Shown in pieces: positions 44,776 to 52,578 of a stretch of DNA of 64,000 bases. The position numbers and the translations under genes are program-made. The DNA comes from Streptomyces sp. RPA4-2 (GTDB lineage Bacteria; Actinomycetota; Actinomycetes; Streptomycetales; Streptomycetaceae), in assembly GCF_012273515.2 (NCBI RefSeq), contig NZ_CP050975.2, positions 3,844,001-3,908,000 on the forward strand, in the 5' to 3' direction. Position 1 is the stretch's first letter, and each line of letters opens with the position of its first letter. The notes under the pieces were generated by a model. It did no database searches, was not told where the DNA came from, and saw only the letters and a program-made list of their open reading frames with translations.

Positions 44776-45413
44776 CCATCGACTGGTCCTGGCTGGGCGA
44801 CCACACCGACGACCTGACCAGCCTCACCCTCTCGCATCTGCAGGCCGCGCTCTCGGCGGTCCTCCTCGGCCTGCTGATCTCCCTCCCGCTGGCCGTGCTC
44901 GCACACCGCGTCCGCCCCCTGCGCGGAGTGCTCCTCGGCCTCTCGAACGTCCTCTTCACGATCCCCTCGATCGCGATCTTCGTCCTCCTGCTCCCGGTGA
45001 GCGGCCTGACCCGCACCACCACGGTCATCGGCCTGACGGTCTACTCCCTCGTCGTCCTGTTGCGGAACACCGTCGAGGGCCTCGACTCGGTCCCCGTGAA
45101 GACCAAGGAGGCCGCGAAGGCCATGGGCACCCGCCCGCTGCGCACCCTCCTCACCGTCGAACTCCCGCTCGCCCTCCCGGTGATCATGGCGGGGGTCCGC
45201 ATCGCGACGGTGATGTCGATCTCCCTGGTCTCCGTCGCCACGTACATCGGCGACGGCGGACTCGGCCAGCTCTTCACGGACGGATTCCAGCGCGACTTCC
45301 CGACGCCGGTGATCGTGGGCGTCGTGCTGACCCTGCTGCTGGCCCTGGTCGCGGACGCCCTGCTGGTCGCGATCCAGTACGTACTCACCCCCTGGACGAG
45401 GCGGCGAGCCTGA
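44772..45413 (+). CDS. Opu-type ABC transporter permease 1
   Basis: A 213-residue inner-membrane permease with about five helices. The coupling-loop EAA motif is TKEAAKAMGTRPLRTLLTVELPLALPVIM, spread over residues 112-140. VATYIGDGGLGQLFTDGF is typical of OpuCB/OpuCD-like proteins. ATG 44772 overlaps the ATPase stop, and the next permease starts 2 bp after its stop. Confidence 0.92.
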   Translation: MTIDWSWLGDHTDDLTSLTLSHLQAALSAVLLGLLISLPLAVLAHRVRPLRGVLLGLSNVLFTIPSIAIFVLLLPVSGLTRTTTVIGLTVYSLVVLLRNTVEGLDSVPVKTKEAAKAMGTRPLRTLLTVELPLALPVIMAGVRIATVMSISLVSVATYIGDGGLGQLFTDGFQRDFPTPVIVGVVLTLLLALVADALLVAIQYVLTPWTRRRA

Positions 45414-45414
45414 C

Positions 45415-46089
45415 ATGTACGAACTCTTCCAGAACCTCGCCAAGTGGCTGGTCAGCGGCGACCAGTGGGCCGGCAACGACGGCATCGCGCACCGGATCGC
45501 CGAGCACCTGGAGTACTCGCTGTTCGCCACGCTCATCGCCGCCGCGATCGCGCTGCCCCTCGGCCTGCTGATCGGTCACACCGGCAGGGGCGCGTTCCTC
45601 GCCATCAACCTGTCCTCCTTCGGCCGCGCGCTGCCCACCGTGGGCCTGGTCGTCCTGGTCTTCCTGATCAGCGGCCTGTCGCTGTGGTCGGTGTACGTGG
45701 CCCTGGTCGTCCTCGCCGTGCCGGCCATCGTCACCAACACCTACGCGGGCATGAGCGCCGTCGACCCGGAGGTCAAGGACGCGGCCCGCGGCCAGGGCAT
45801 GCGCGCTCACCAGGTCCTGTTCCAGGTGGAGATCCCGCTGGCCCTCCCCCTGATCATGACGGGCCTGCGGCTCTCCCTCATCCAGGTCGTGTCCACCGCC
45901 ACGATCGCCGCGTACGTCAGCTTCGGCGGCCTGGGCCGGTACGTCTTCGACGGCCTGGCGCAGCGCGACCTCGTCCAGGTCCTCGGCGGCGCGGTCCTGG
46001 TGGCGGTCGTCGCCGTCGTGCTCGACCTCGCGCTGGCCGGACTCCAGCGCTACCTCTTCCGTCATCTCCGTTCCGCCGCCGCCCACTGA
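45415..46089 (+). CDS. Opu-type ABC transporter permease 2
   Basis: A 224-residue permease with about six helices, paired with the previous gene product. Its EAA-type loop includes DPEVKDAARGQGMRAHQVLF and is followed by VEIPLALPLIMTGLRLS. Two different permeases plus a separate binding protein match the OpuC-type layout, unlike EgtU, where permease and binding domains are fused. No separate promoter is visible. Confidence 0.92.
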   Translation: MYELFQNLAKWLVSGDQWAGNDGIAHRIAEHLEYSLFATLIAAAIALPLGLLIGHTGRGAFLAINLSSFGRALPTVGLVVLVFLISGLSLWSVYVALVVLAVPAIVTNTYAGMSAVDPEVKDAARGQGMRAHQVLFQVEIPLALPLIMTGLRLSLIQVVSTATIAAYVSFGGLGRYVFDGLAQRDLVQVLGGAVLVAVVAVVLDLALAGLQRYLFRHLRSAAAH

Positions 46090-46103
46090 GGAGCCGAAGA
46101 ACC

Positions 46104-47033
46104 ATGAACCGTAGGACTCTGCTCGGGGGCCTGTTCGCCGCGGCCTCCGTCCCCGCCCTGGCCGCCTGCGGCGGCGGCATCACCTCGCTCGACAACTCCG
46201 GCGGCGGCAGCGGCGGCTCCGGATCCAGCGCCGGCGGTCTGACCATCGGCACCGCCAACTTCACCGAGAACCAGATCCTCGGGTACCTGTACGCGGGTGT
46301 CCTCTCGGCCGCGGGCATCAGGACGAAGGTGCGCCCCAACCTGGGCTCGCGCGAGATCGTCGTGCCCGCGCTGGAGGGCGGCGACATCGACCTCCTGCCC
46401 GAGTACCAGGGCAGTCTGCTCCTCTACCTGGACGCGAAGGCCACGGACACCGAGGCCGGCGCCATGCAGAACACGCTGACGACCGTGCTGCCCGCCGGTC
46501 TGGAAGTCCTGCCGTACGCGGCGGCCGAGGACCGCGACAGCTTCGCGGTCACCCGGGAGACCGCCGACAAGTACGGCCTCAAGAGCCTCGCCGACCTGCG
46601 CAAGGCCAACGGGAAGCTGGTCCTGGGCGCGGCGGCCGAGATGAAGAAGCGGGTCGTCGGGGCGGTGGGCCTCAAGGAGCGCTACGGCGTGGAGTTCAAG
46701 GAGTTCAAGTCCCTCGACTCCTCCGGGCCGCTGGTCAAGGGCGCCCTGAAGAAGGGCGACGTCGACGTCGCCAACGTCTTCACCACTGACGTGGACGTCA
46801 TCGAGAACGGCTGGGTCGTCCTCACCGACCCGCTGAACCTGATCCCGTCCCAGCACATCGTCCCGCTCATCGCCTCCCGCAAGGCCGACGCCAAGGTCCG
46901 CAAGGCCCTGGCGTCCCTCGGCAACGTGCTCTCGTCCGAGGAGCTGACCCGGCTCAACCGGCTGGTGGACAAGGAGAGGAAGGATCCGGACGAGGTCGCG
47001 GACGCGTGGCTGAAATCCAAGAAACTGACGTGA
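46104..47033 (+). CDS. Opu-type substrate-binding lipoprotein
   Basis: A 309-residue extracytoplasmic binding protein. The N-terminus MNRRTLLGGLFAAASVPALA ends in a lipobox before Cys and has a twin-arginine-like RR. A Gly/Ser linker follows. The binding fold starts LTIGTANFTENQILGYLY and includes the family-typical EGGDIDLLPEYQGSLLLYL. It also has VANVFTTDVDVIENGWVVL, as in OpuAC/OsmF proteins for betaine, choline or carnitine. The identity of its aromatic cage residues cannot be judged without a structure. ATG 46104 is 14 bp from the permease stop. Confidence 0.92.
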   Translation: MNRRTLLGGLFAAASVPALAACGGGITSLDNSGGGSGGSGSSAGGLTIGTANFTENQILGYLYAGVLSAAGIRTKVRPNLGSREIVVPALEGGDIDLLPEYQGSLLLYLDAKATDTEAGAMQNTLTTVLPAGLEVLPYAAAEDRDSFAVTRETADKYGLKSLADLRKANGKLVLGAAAEMKKRVVGAVGLKERYGVEFKEFKSLDSSGPLVKGALKKGDVDVANVFTTDVDVIENGWVVLTDPLNLIPSQHIVPLIASRKADAKVRKALASLGNVLSSEELTRLNRLVDKERKDPDEVADAWLKSKKLT

Positions 47034-47044
47034 CCGGCCCTTTT

Positions 47045-47345
47045 TTCGCCCCCGCCGCCCCTACCAGACCCGTCCGTTCCTGGGGCTCCGCCCCCAGACC
47101 CCCGGTCGGCCTTGAGGGCCTTGTCCTCAATCGCCGGACGGGCTGAAAATCCGCAGCCCAGGCTTAAGCACCATCAGCCCGTCCGGCGTTTGAGGACGAG
47201 CCCTTCGGGCGATGCGAGGGTCCAGGGGGCGCAGCGCCCCTGGCGGAGTCTGGGGCGGAGCCCCCAGGTACGGGATGGTGGGGGTCCCCCTGCTCGAGCG
47301 AAGCCGAGAGCTTGGGGGAGGGTAGGGGCGGCGGGGGCGAGGAAG
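47045..47345. repeat. Dispersed hairpin repeat, copy 2 (large composite)
   Basis: An almost symmetrical 300-bp block. The outer arms are of the CCGCCGCCCCTACC/GGTAGGGGCGGCGG type. The inner arms GTCCTCAATCGCCGGACG (47123-47140) and CGTCCGGCGTTTGAGGAC (47180-47197) match with one mismatch, followed by GAGCCCTTCGGGCGAT. It separates the transporter operon from the converging LacI gene and may act as a terminator. No gene is present. Confidence 0.85.
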
Positions 47346-47356
47346 GGGCGGTGGGA

Positions 47357-48361
47357 CTACACCCGTACAGCCGAACCCCGTTCACTCATCCGAGGCGCAC
47401 ACAGAATCCTCTTCCTCCGCACCCGCTTCCCCTCGATCGCCGCAACAGTCAACCGCGCAGCCTCCGCGGCGATCTCGGACAACCCCCAGTCCACCGTGGT
47501 CAACGGCGGAGCAAGCACCCGCGAGACGGGATGGTCGTCGAACCCGACCACGGACACGTCCCGCCCGACCACGAGCGACGCCTCGGCCGCCGCCGCGTAC
47601 ACCCCGTACGCGAGCGAGTCGGAGAAGCAGAACACGGCCGTCGCGGGGCGGGGCCCGTCCAGCAGCCGGCGCGCCACCACCGTCGCCTCCCCCAACTCCT
47701 GCGGACACGGCACCAGTTCGGCCCGCAACCCGAGCCGCTCGGCCGCCTCGCGCACATACACGTCGGCGGGCCGGTCCGGCGTGCTCGGCCGGGTCGGGGT
47801 CAGTACCGTCACCCGGCGGTGGCCGAGACCGTGCAGATACTCCAGCACGGCGTCGATACCGGCCCGGTTGTCGAAGATGACCTGCCCCGCCGTACGGGCC
47901 GCACTGAGCGAGTCCCCGACGGCCACCACCGGCAGCGCGTCGGCGATCGCCGCCCACCCCTCGGCCGAGGGGTTCACCGGCGACACGAGGAGCGCGTCCA
48001 CCCGCTGGTCGCGCAACTGCTTGGCGAGCACCAGCTCACGGTCGGGATCGCCTCCGGCGTCCAGGATCAGCGCGTAACGGTCACCGGCCAGCAGCTCCCG
48101 GCCGATGGCCGCCATCAACTGCTGCTGCCACAGGTCCTGGAGGTCCCCCGCGAGGACGCCGACCATGCTGGTACGGCCGCTGGCCAGCGCGCGGGCGATG
48201 GGATCCGCCTCGTAACCGAGCTCGGCCGCGGCCTTGCGCACCCGCTCCTCGGTCTCCTTCGAGACGTGCTTGCCCCGCAGGGCGTAGGAGACGGCGGCGG
48301 TGGAGAGACCCGTGGCCTCGGCCACCTCCCGGAGGGTGGTGCGCTTATTGGGCCTGGCCAT
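47357..48361 (-). CDS. LacI-family transcriptional regulator
   Basis: A 334-residue repressor. The N-terminal helix-turn-helix TLREVAEATGLSTAAVSYALRG is followed by the hinge KAAAELGYEADPIARALASGR and a periplasmic-binding-protein-like effector domain (GVLAGDLQDLWQQ; LVSPVNPSAEGW; VIFDNRAGIDAV; VVGFDDHPVSR). ATG 48361. It diverges from the amidohydrolase/dioxygenase pair across a region with a strong palindrome, so autoregulation and control of that pair are likely. The effector is unknown. Confidence 0.92.
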   Translation of the reverse strand: MARPNKRTTLREVAEATGLSTAAVSYALRGKHVSKETEERVRKAAAELGYEADPIARALASGRTSMVGVLAGDLQDLWQQQLMAAIGRELLAGDRYALILDAGGDPDRELVLAKQLRDQRVDALLVSPVNPSAEGWAAIADALPVVAVGDSLSAARTAGQVIFDNRAGIDAVLEYLHGLGHRRVTVLTPTRPSTPDRPADVYVREAAERLGLRAELVPCPQELGEATVVARRLLDGPRPATAVFCFSDSLAYGVYAAAAEASLVVGRDVSVVGFDDHPVSRVLAPPLTTVDWGLSEIAAEAARLTVAAIEGKRVRRKRILCAPRMSERGSAVRV

Positions 48362-48404
48362 GCCCGGAAGCCTACCGGGAGGGGTCCGGACTACGGGCGC
48401 ATGC

Positions 48405-48460
48405 TTGACACGACACCTGGTTAACCGCTTAAGTTAAGCGCATAAGTGAAGCGGTTAACC
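48405..48460. promoter_or_regulatory. Promoter with LacI-type operator
   Basis: TTGACA (48405-48410), 18 bp, then TTAAGT (48429-48434) make a rightward promoter. It is overlaid by a perfect 12-bp inverted repeat, GGTTAACCGCTT (48419-48430) with AAGCGGTTAACC (48449-48460). Nested inside is CGCTTAA-G-TTAAGCG (48426-48440). Three similar half-sites allow alternative dimer positions for the LacI regulator. Confidence 0.7.
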
Positions 48461-48534
48461 TGATCCGGACCCACCCTCCCGGACCCCTCCTGACACCCCG
48501 CCCCTCCCCGAGGACTCCTTCCAAGGACCGCCGC

Positions 48535-49428
48535 GTGCCCACCGACGTCCACCAGCACCTATGGCCGCCCGCGTTCATCGAGCTGCTGCGCGCCCGTACC
48601 GCGCCACCGCGCCTCGACGGCTGGACCCTGCATCTGACGGGCGAGCCGCCGTACGAGGTCGACCCGGCCGACCACGACCTCGCCGCCCGCACCGCGCTCG
48701 CCCACGCCGACGGCCTCGGTCTGGCCCTGGTCTCGCTGTCCAGCCCCCTCGGCATCGAGTTCCTGCCGCCCGCGGACGCCGCACCCCTGCTCGCCGCCTT
48801 CCACGACGGCGCGCTCGCCCTGCCCGCGCCCTTCGGTGTCTGGGCCTCCCCCTGCCTGTCCGCACCGGAGCCCGAGGCGGTCGAACGGGAGCTCCGTCGC
48901 GGCTGCGCGGGCCTCCAACTCCCCGCCACCGCACTGCTGGACGCGGCCGGCTGGGAGCGCCACGCACCGCTCCTCGACGTCCTGGTCCACGAGGACAAAC
49001 CGCTGTTCGTGCACCCGGGCGCGGCGCCACCGACCCCGCACGCCCCGCCCTGGTGGCCGGCGCTGGTGCCCTACCTCCACCAGATGCACGCGTCCTGGTT
49101 CGCCTTCCGCGCCTTCGGCCGTGCCCGCCACCCTCGGCTGCGCGTCTGCTTCGCCGCCCTGGCCGGGCTGGCCCCACTGCACGGTGAGCGGCTCGCGGCC
49201 CGCGGCGGAGGGCGCGGCGAGATCGACTTCGACGTCTTCTACGAGACCTCCTCCTACGGAACCCGTGCGGTGGACGCGCTCGTCCGGGCCGTCGGCATCG
49301 ACGTGGTCGTCAGCGGCAGCGACCGCCCCTACGCGACCCCCGTCGTCCCCGACCTCGGCGCGGACGCCGCCGTCCACGCCCTGCGCACCGCCAACCCCGA
49401 CCGACTGCTGAAGGGAGCCACCCCATGA
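48535..49428 (+). CDS. Amidohydrolase_2 family protein
   Basis: A 297-residue TIM-barrel metal hydrolase or decarboxylase. The H-x-H appears at the very N-terminus (DVHQHLWPPAFIELL); further candidate ligands are His in KPLFVHPGAAPP and Asp in VVVSGSDRPYA near the end. GRGEIDFDVFYETSSYGTRA resembles the family's substrate loop. GTG 48535 follows AAGGA. Its stop overlaps the dioxygenase start (ATGA). Members act on uracil-like rings, carboxylated aromatics and lactones; the substrate here is open. LacI control is inferred. Confidence 0.8.
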   Translation: MPTDVHQHLWPPAFIELLRARTAPPRLDGWTLHLTGEPPYEVDPADHDLAARTALAHADGLGLALVSLSSPLGIEFLPPADAAPLLAAFHDGALALPAPFGVWASPCLSAPEPEAVERELRRGCAGLQLPATALLDAAGWERHAPLLDVLVHEDKPLFVHPGAAPPTPHAPPWWPALVPYLHQMHASWFAFRAFGRARHPRLRVCFAALAGLAPLHGERLAARGGGRGEIDFDVFYETSSYGTRAVDALVRAVGIDVVVSGSDRPYATPVVPDLGADAAVHALRTANPDRLLKGATP

Positions 49429-49925
49429 CGTACCAGGCCCTGCCGGACCGCACGCTCGACAAGCGCGAACTCCAGGCCCTCGTCGACGATCTCGCCGCCC
49501 GCCCCGACCGCTGGCGCGAAGAGGTCGCGTTCTCCGACGAGGAGCGGCACTACGCCTCGCTGTACCGCGACGAGTACGTCGACGTCTGGCTGCTGTGCTG
49601 GACCCGGCAGAACGACACCGGCTGGCACGACCACGATCTCTCCTCCGGCGCCGTCGCCGTCGTCCAGGGCGCGCTGAACGAGTCCAACCCGCGCATAGGC
49701 GGCAGCCATCTGTCCGTCACCGTCGGCGCCGGCGAGTCCTTCTGCTTCGGCCCCGAGCACATCCACCGTCTCACCGGCGCCACCGACGACGCGGTCTCGC
49801 TGCACGCGTACTCGCCGCCGCTGTGGCGGCTGGGCCAGTACGACATCACCGAGGACGGCCTGATGCGCCGGATCTCCGTCTCGTACGCGGACGAGCTGCG
49901 CCCACTGGACCTTCCGGCCGCGTGA
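49425..49925 (+). CDS. Cysteine dioxygenase-family cupin (thiol dioxygenase-like)
   Basis: A 166-residue cupin. The 2-His iron site appears in GWHDHDLSSGAVAVVQGAL, with the third His in GPEHIHRLTGATDD. SLHAYSPPLWRLGQYDI is typical of the CDO family, in which non-haem Fe(II) oxidises a thiol to a sulfinate using O2. The cysteine-specific Arg cannot be placed with certainty, so another thiol is possible. It is translationally coupled to the amidohydrolase, suggesting both act on one sulfur-containing substrate under LacI control. Confidence 0.82.
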   Translation: MTYQALPDRTLDKRELQALVDDLAARPDRWREEVAFSDEERHYASLYRDEYVDVWLLCWTRQNDTGWHDHDLSSGAVAVVQGALNESNPRIGGSHLSVTVGAGESFCFGPEHIHRLTGATDDAVSLHAYSPPLWRLGQYDITEDGLMRRISVSYADELRPLDLPAA

Positions 49926-49930
49926 ACCCG

Positions 49931-49955
49931 GAACCGGTTCACCGCGAACCGGTTC
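49931..49955. repeat. Two GAACCGGTTC palindromes, 15 bp apart
   Basis: The perfect 10-bp palindrome GAACCGGTTC occurs at 49931-49940 and 49946-49955, each followed by ACCG. They begin 6 bp after the dioxygenase stop codon and precede the small membrane-protein gene by about 200 bp. Confidence 0.7.
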
Positions 49956-50147
49956 ACCGATCAAGAGCCGGTACCGACCGGCGACCGGGCCGACCACACC
50001 GTCCGGGCCTCGACACGGGTCTGGTCGGCCTCCCGCCCTGAACGCCTCCCACCGGCATCGCCGGAGCCCCCGGGGTTCTCGCCCACGGGGGTGGGGCCCC
50101 TCCTCAAGAGGGGGGCTAACCCCAGTGTCTCAGGGGCTTCCGCTCCC

Positions 50148-50160
50148 TACCGTGGACACC
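50148..50160 (+). promoter_or_regulatory. Candidate leaderless -10 element
   Basis: TACCGT at 50148-50153 fits TAnnnT and ends 7 nt before the ATG at 50161, the same geometry as upstream of the thioesterase gene at 1473. No ribosome site is present. Confidence 0.4.
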
Positions 50161-50592
50161 ATGACCGGTAGGGAAGCGGGCGGCGACGCCGAACTGAAGA
50201 AGGAACTCGACGCCACTCTGCACGCGCGCAGGGAGTTGGGCGACGAGTACGAATCCGCGCTCGTCGACTCCTTCCTGGAGAAGGTCGAGCAGCGACTCGA
50301 CGGGGCGGTCGACCGAAGGGTGCGGCGACAGCTCGCCGAGCAGCAGATGGTGGTGGCCCGGGGCGCGCGCTCACCCCAGGGAACCGATTCATGGGGGGAA
50401 CGCTTCGGCTTCGGCATCGTCTCGCTGGTCCTGGCGGTCCCGCTGTCCGCGATCGGCGGCGGGATCGCGCACCTGCCCGGACTGCTCGTCGCCTGGGTCG
50501 GCATCGTGGGGGTGAACGCGGTACAGGCCGCGCGTGTCTCCCCGGGCCTCTTCGGCCGCCGTCACCGGGAGAAGTCGGACTGGGAGGACTGA
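50161..50592 (+). CDS. Small membrane protein with N-terminal coiled coil
   Basis: A 143-residue protein. Residues 8-75 are charged and helical (ELKKELDATLHARRELGDEY; VEQRLDGAVDRRVRRQLAEQQ), a likely coiled coil. Two adjacent membrane helices follow (FGIVSLVLAVPLSAIGGGIA and LPGLLVAWVGIVGVNAV). ATG 50161 is chosen because a -10-like site sits 7 nt before it. I recognise this as a conserved hypothetical type but no named family. Confidence 0.7.
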   Translation: MTGREAGGDAELKKELDATLHARRELGDEYESALVDSFLEKVEQRLDGAVDRRVRRQLAEQQMVVARGARSPQGTDSWGERFGFGIVSLVLAVPLSAIGGGIAHLPGLLVAWVGIVGVNAVQAARVSPGLFGRRHREKSDWED

Positions 50593-50660
50593 CCGGACGC
50601 GGGACGACGGTCACGGGGAACGGGGCCACGGCGCCACGGGGAACGGCGAGGAAGAGGAAA

Positions 50661-50700
50661 CGGAAGGGCCCGGCACCCTCGGGGGTGCCGGGCCCTTCCG
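50661..50700 (+). terminator. Strong intrinsic terminator
   Basis: A perfect 18-bp inverted repeat (50661-50678 and 50683-50700) with a 4-nt loop follows the small membrane-protein gene. Confidence 0.88.
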
Positions 50701-50708
50701 ACGTGTTG

Positions 50709-50763
50709 CGCGGGGACCGCCGCACCCCCGTTGCCGGGGGGCGGGACGACGGCGGTCCCCGCG
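50709..50763. terminator. Second inverted repeat in the convergent gap
   Basis: Perfect 14-bp arms (50709-50722 and 50750-50763) enclose a 27-nt GC-rich loop. The remaining 280 bp up to the cystathionine beta-synthase stop (51042) holds no gene; some short GGAACTTCC-type inverted motifs occur near 50960-51015. Confidence 0.6.
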
Positions 50764-51041
50764 AGGGACGCGGGCCGGGTCAGGGCCGGGCTTGCGCGTC
50801 CTTGGCGTCCATGGAGGTCCGGGAGCCGCTCCGGAGGTCCTTGGCGCCGTTTTGGTGCCGGCCGGGGCGGGGAGCCGCTCCCGCCCTGCCGACATCCACC
50901 AATGTGCCGGACGTGTGTTAAGCGGGTGCTGCGCGGACGTGACACGCTCGTACCACTTCCGCGAAGTTCCTCGCCGGGCGACCGGAAGATCCGCCCAGGA
51001 GGGGAACTTCCGGAGATTTCCGCCCACCCACCTGCGGATAT

Positions 51042-52436
51042 CTACTGTCGGGTGCCGCCCTTGGCGAGGAAGGACAGCAGGTCCTGGCGGCTGACGACGC
51101 CGGTGGGCTTGCCCTCGACCAGCACGATGGCGGCGTCGGCGGTGCCGAGCACGGACATCAGGTCACCGACCGGCTCCCCGGAGCCGACCTGCGGCAGAGG
51201 CGCCGACATGTGCTTCTCCAAGGGGTCCTGCAGCGAGGCCCGCTGGGTGAACAGCGCGTCGAGCAGTTCGCGTTCGACCACGGACCCGACGACCTCGGCG
51301 GCCATCACGTCCGGGTGACCGGCGCCGGGCTTGACGATCGGCATCTGCGAGACGCCGTACTCGCGCAGCACCTCGATGGCCTCGCCGACCGTCTCGTCCG
51401 GGTGCATGTGGACGAGCGAGGGGATGGAGCCGCCCGCCTTGTCGCTCAGGACGTCGCAGACCCGCGCGCTCGGGCCCGTGTCCTCCAGGAACCCGTAGTC
51501 CGCCATCCACTCGTCGTTGAAGATCTTGCTGAGGTAGCCGCGCCCGCTGTCGGGCAGCAGGACGACCACGACGTCGTCGGGTCCGAGCCGCTCGGCCACG
51601 CGCAGCGCCGCCACCACGGCCATGCCGCAGGACCCGCCCACGAGGAGACCTTCCTCCTTCGCGAGCCGCCGCGTCATCTGGAAGGAGTCCTTGTCGGACA
51701 CGGCGACGATCTCGTCCGCGACCGTCCGGTCGTACGCCGTCGGCCAGAAGTCCTCACCGACGCCCTCGACCAGGTACGGCCGCCCGGACCCGCCGGAGTA
51801 CACGGAACCCTCGGGGTCGGCGCCGACGACCTGCACCTTGCCGTCGCTCGCGTCCTTCAGGTACCGCCCGGTCCCGGAGATCGTCCCACCGGTGCCCACG
51901 CCGGTGACGAAATGGGTGATCCGCCCCTCCGTCTGCTCCCACAGCTCGGGGCCGGTGGAGTGATAGTGCGAGAGGGGGTTGTGCGGGTTGGAGTACTGGT
52001 CCGGCTTCCAGGCGCCGGGTGTCTCACGGACGAGCCGGTCGGACACGTTGTAGTACGAATCCGGGTGCTCCGGGTCGACGGCCGTCGGGCAGACGACGAC
52101 CTCCGCGCCGTACGCCCGCAGCACGTTGATCTTGTCGGTGGAGACCTTGTCCGGGCAGACGAAGATGCACTTGTAGCCCTTCTGCTGGGCCACGATCGCC
52201 AGGCCGACCCCGGTGTTTCCGCTGGTCGGCTCGACGATGGTGCCGCCGGGCTTGAGGGCGCCGCTCTCCTCCGCGGCCTCGATCATGCGCAGGGCGATGC
52301 GGTCCTTGACGGACCCGCCCGGGTTGAAGTACTCAACCTTCGCCAGGACGGTCGCCTGGATGCCCGCGGTCACGTTGTTGAGCCTCACCAGCGGGGTGTT
52401 GCCGACGAGACTGATCATCGAGTCGTGGAATTGCAC
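51042..52436 (-). CDS. cbs: Cystathionine beta-synthase
   Basis: Condenses serine and homocysteine to cystathionine (transsulfuration) with PLP. The 464-residue protein has the fold-type II core: GNTPLVRLNN, the PLP-Lys in YFNPGGSVKDRIALRM, TSGNTGVGLAIVA, the phosphate loop VTGVGTGGTISGTG and PDSGRGYLSKIFND. Two CBS domains follow from about residue 330 (HMHPDETVGEAIEVL; QVGSGEPVGDLMSVL), the usual bacterial or human-like architecture without haem motif. GTG 52436. O-acetylserine-dependent cysteine synthesis is the main alternative activity for this clade. Confidence 0.92.
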   Translation of the reverse strand: MQFHDSMISLVGNTPLVRLNNVTAGIQATVLAKVEYFNPGGSVKDRIALRMIEAAEESGALKPGGTIVEPTSGNTGVGLAIVAQQKGYKCIFVCPDKVSTDKINVLRAYGAEVVVCPTAVDPEHPDSYYNVSDRLVRETPGAWKPDQYSNPHNPLSHYHSTGPELWEQTEGRITHFVTGVGTGGTISGTGRYLKDASDGKVQVVGADPEGSVYSGGSGRPYLVEGVGEDFWPTAYDRTVADEIVAVSDKDSFQMTRRLAKEEGLLVGGSCGMAVVAALRVAERLGPDDVVVVLLPDSGRGYLSKIFNDEWMADYGFLEDTGPSARVCDVLSDKAGGSIPSLVHMHPDETVGEAIEVLREYGVSQMPIVKPGAGHPDVMAAEVVGSVVERELLDALFTQRASLQDPLEKHMSAPLPQVGSGEPVGDLMSVLGTADAAIVLVEGKPTGVVSRQDLLSFLAKGGTRQ

Positions 52437-52578
52437 CGTTGTCTCCGGAGCTGCGTTCTAAAGGGATGGTCCCGTCAGCCTAAGGCCCCACGTGGGCGTT
52501 CACGTGTCGTTGAGATTGGCCGACCCGTTCCACGGGGCAAGCAGTGGTTGTACGGCTACGAGGAGGTGGCGGCGACGC

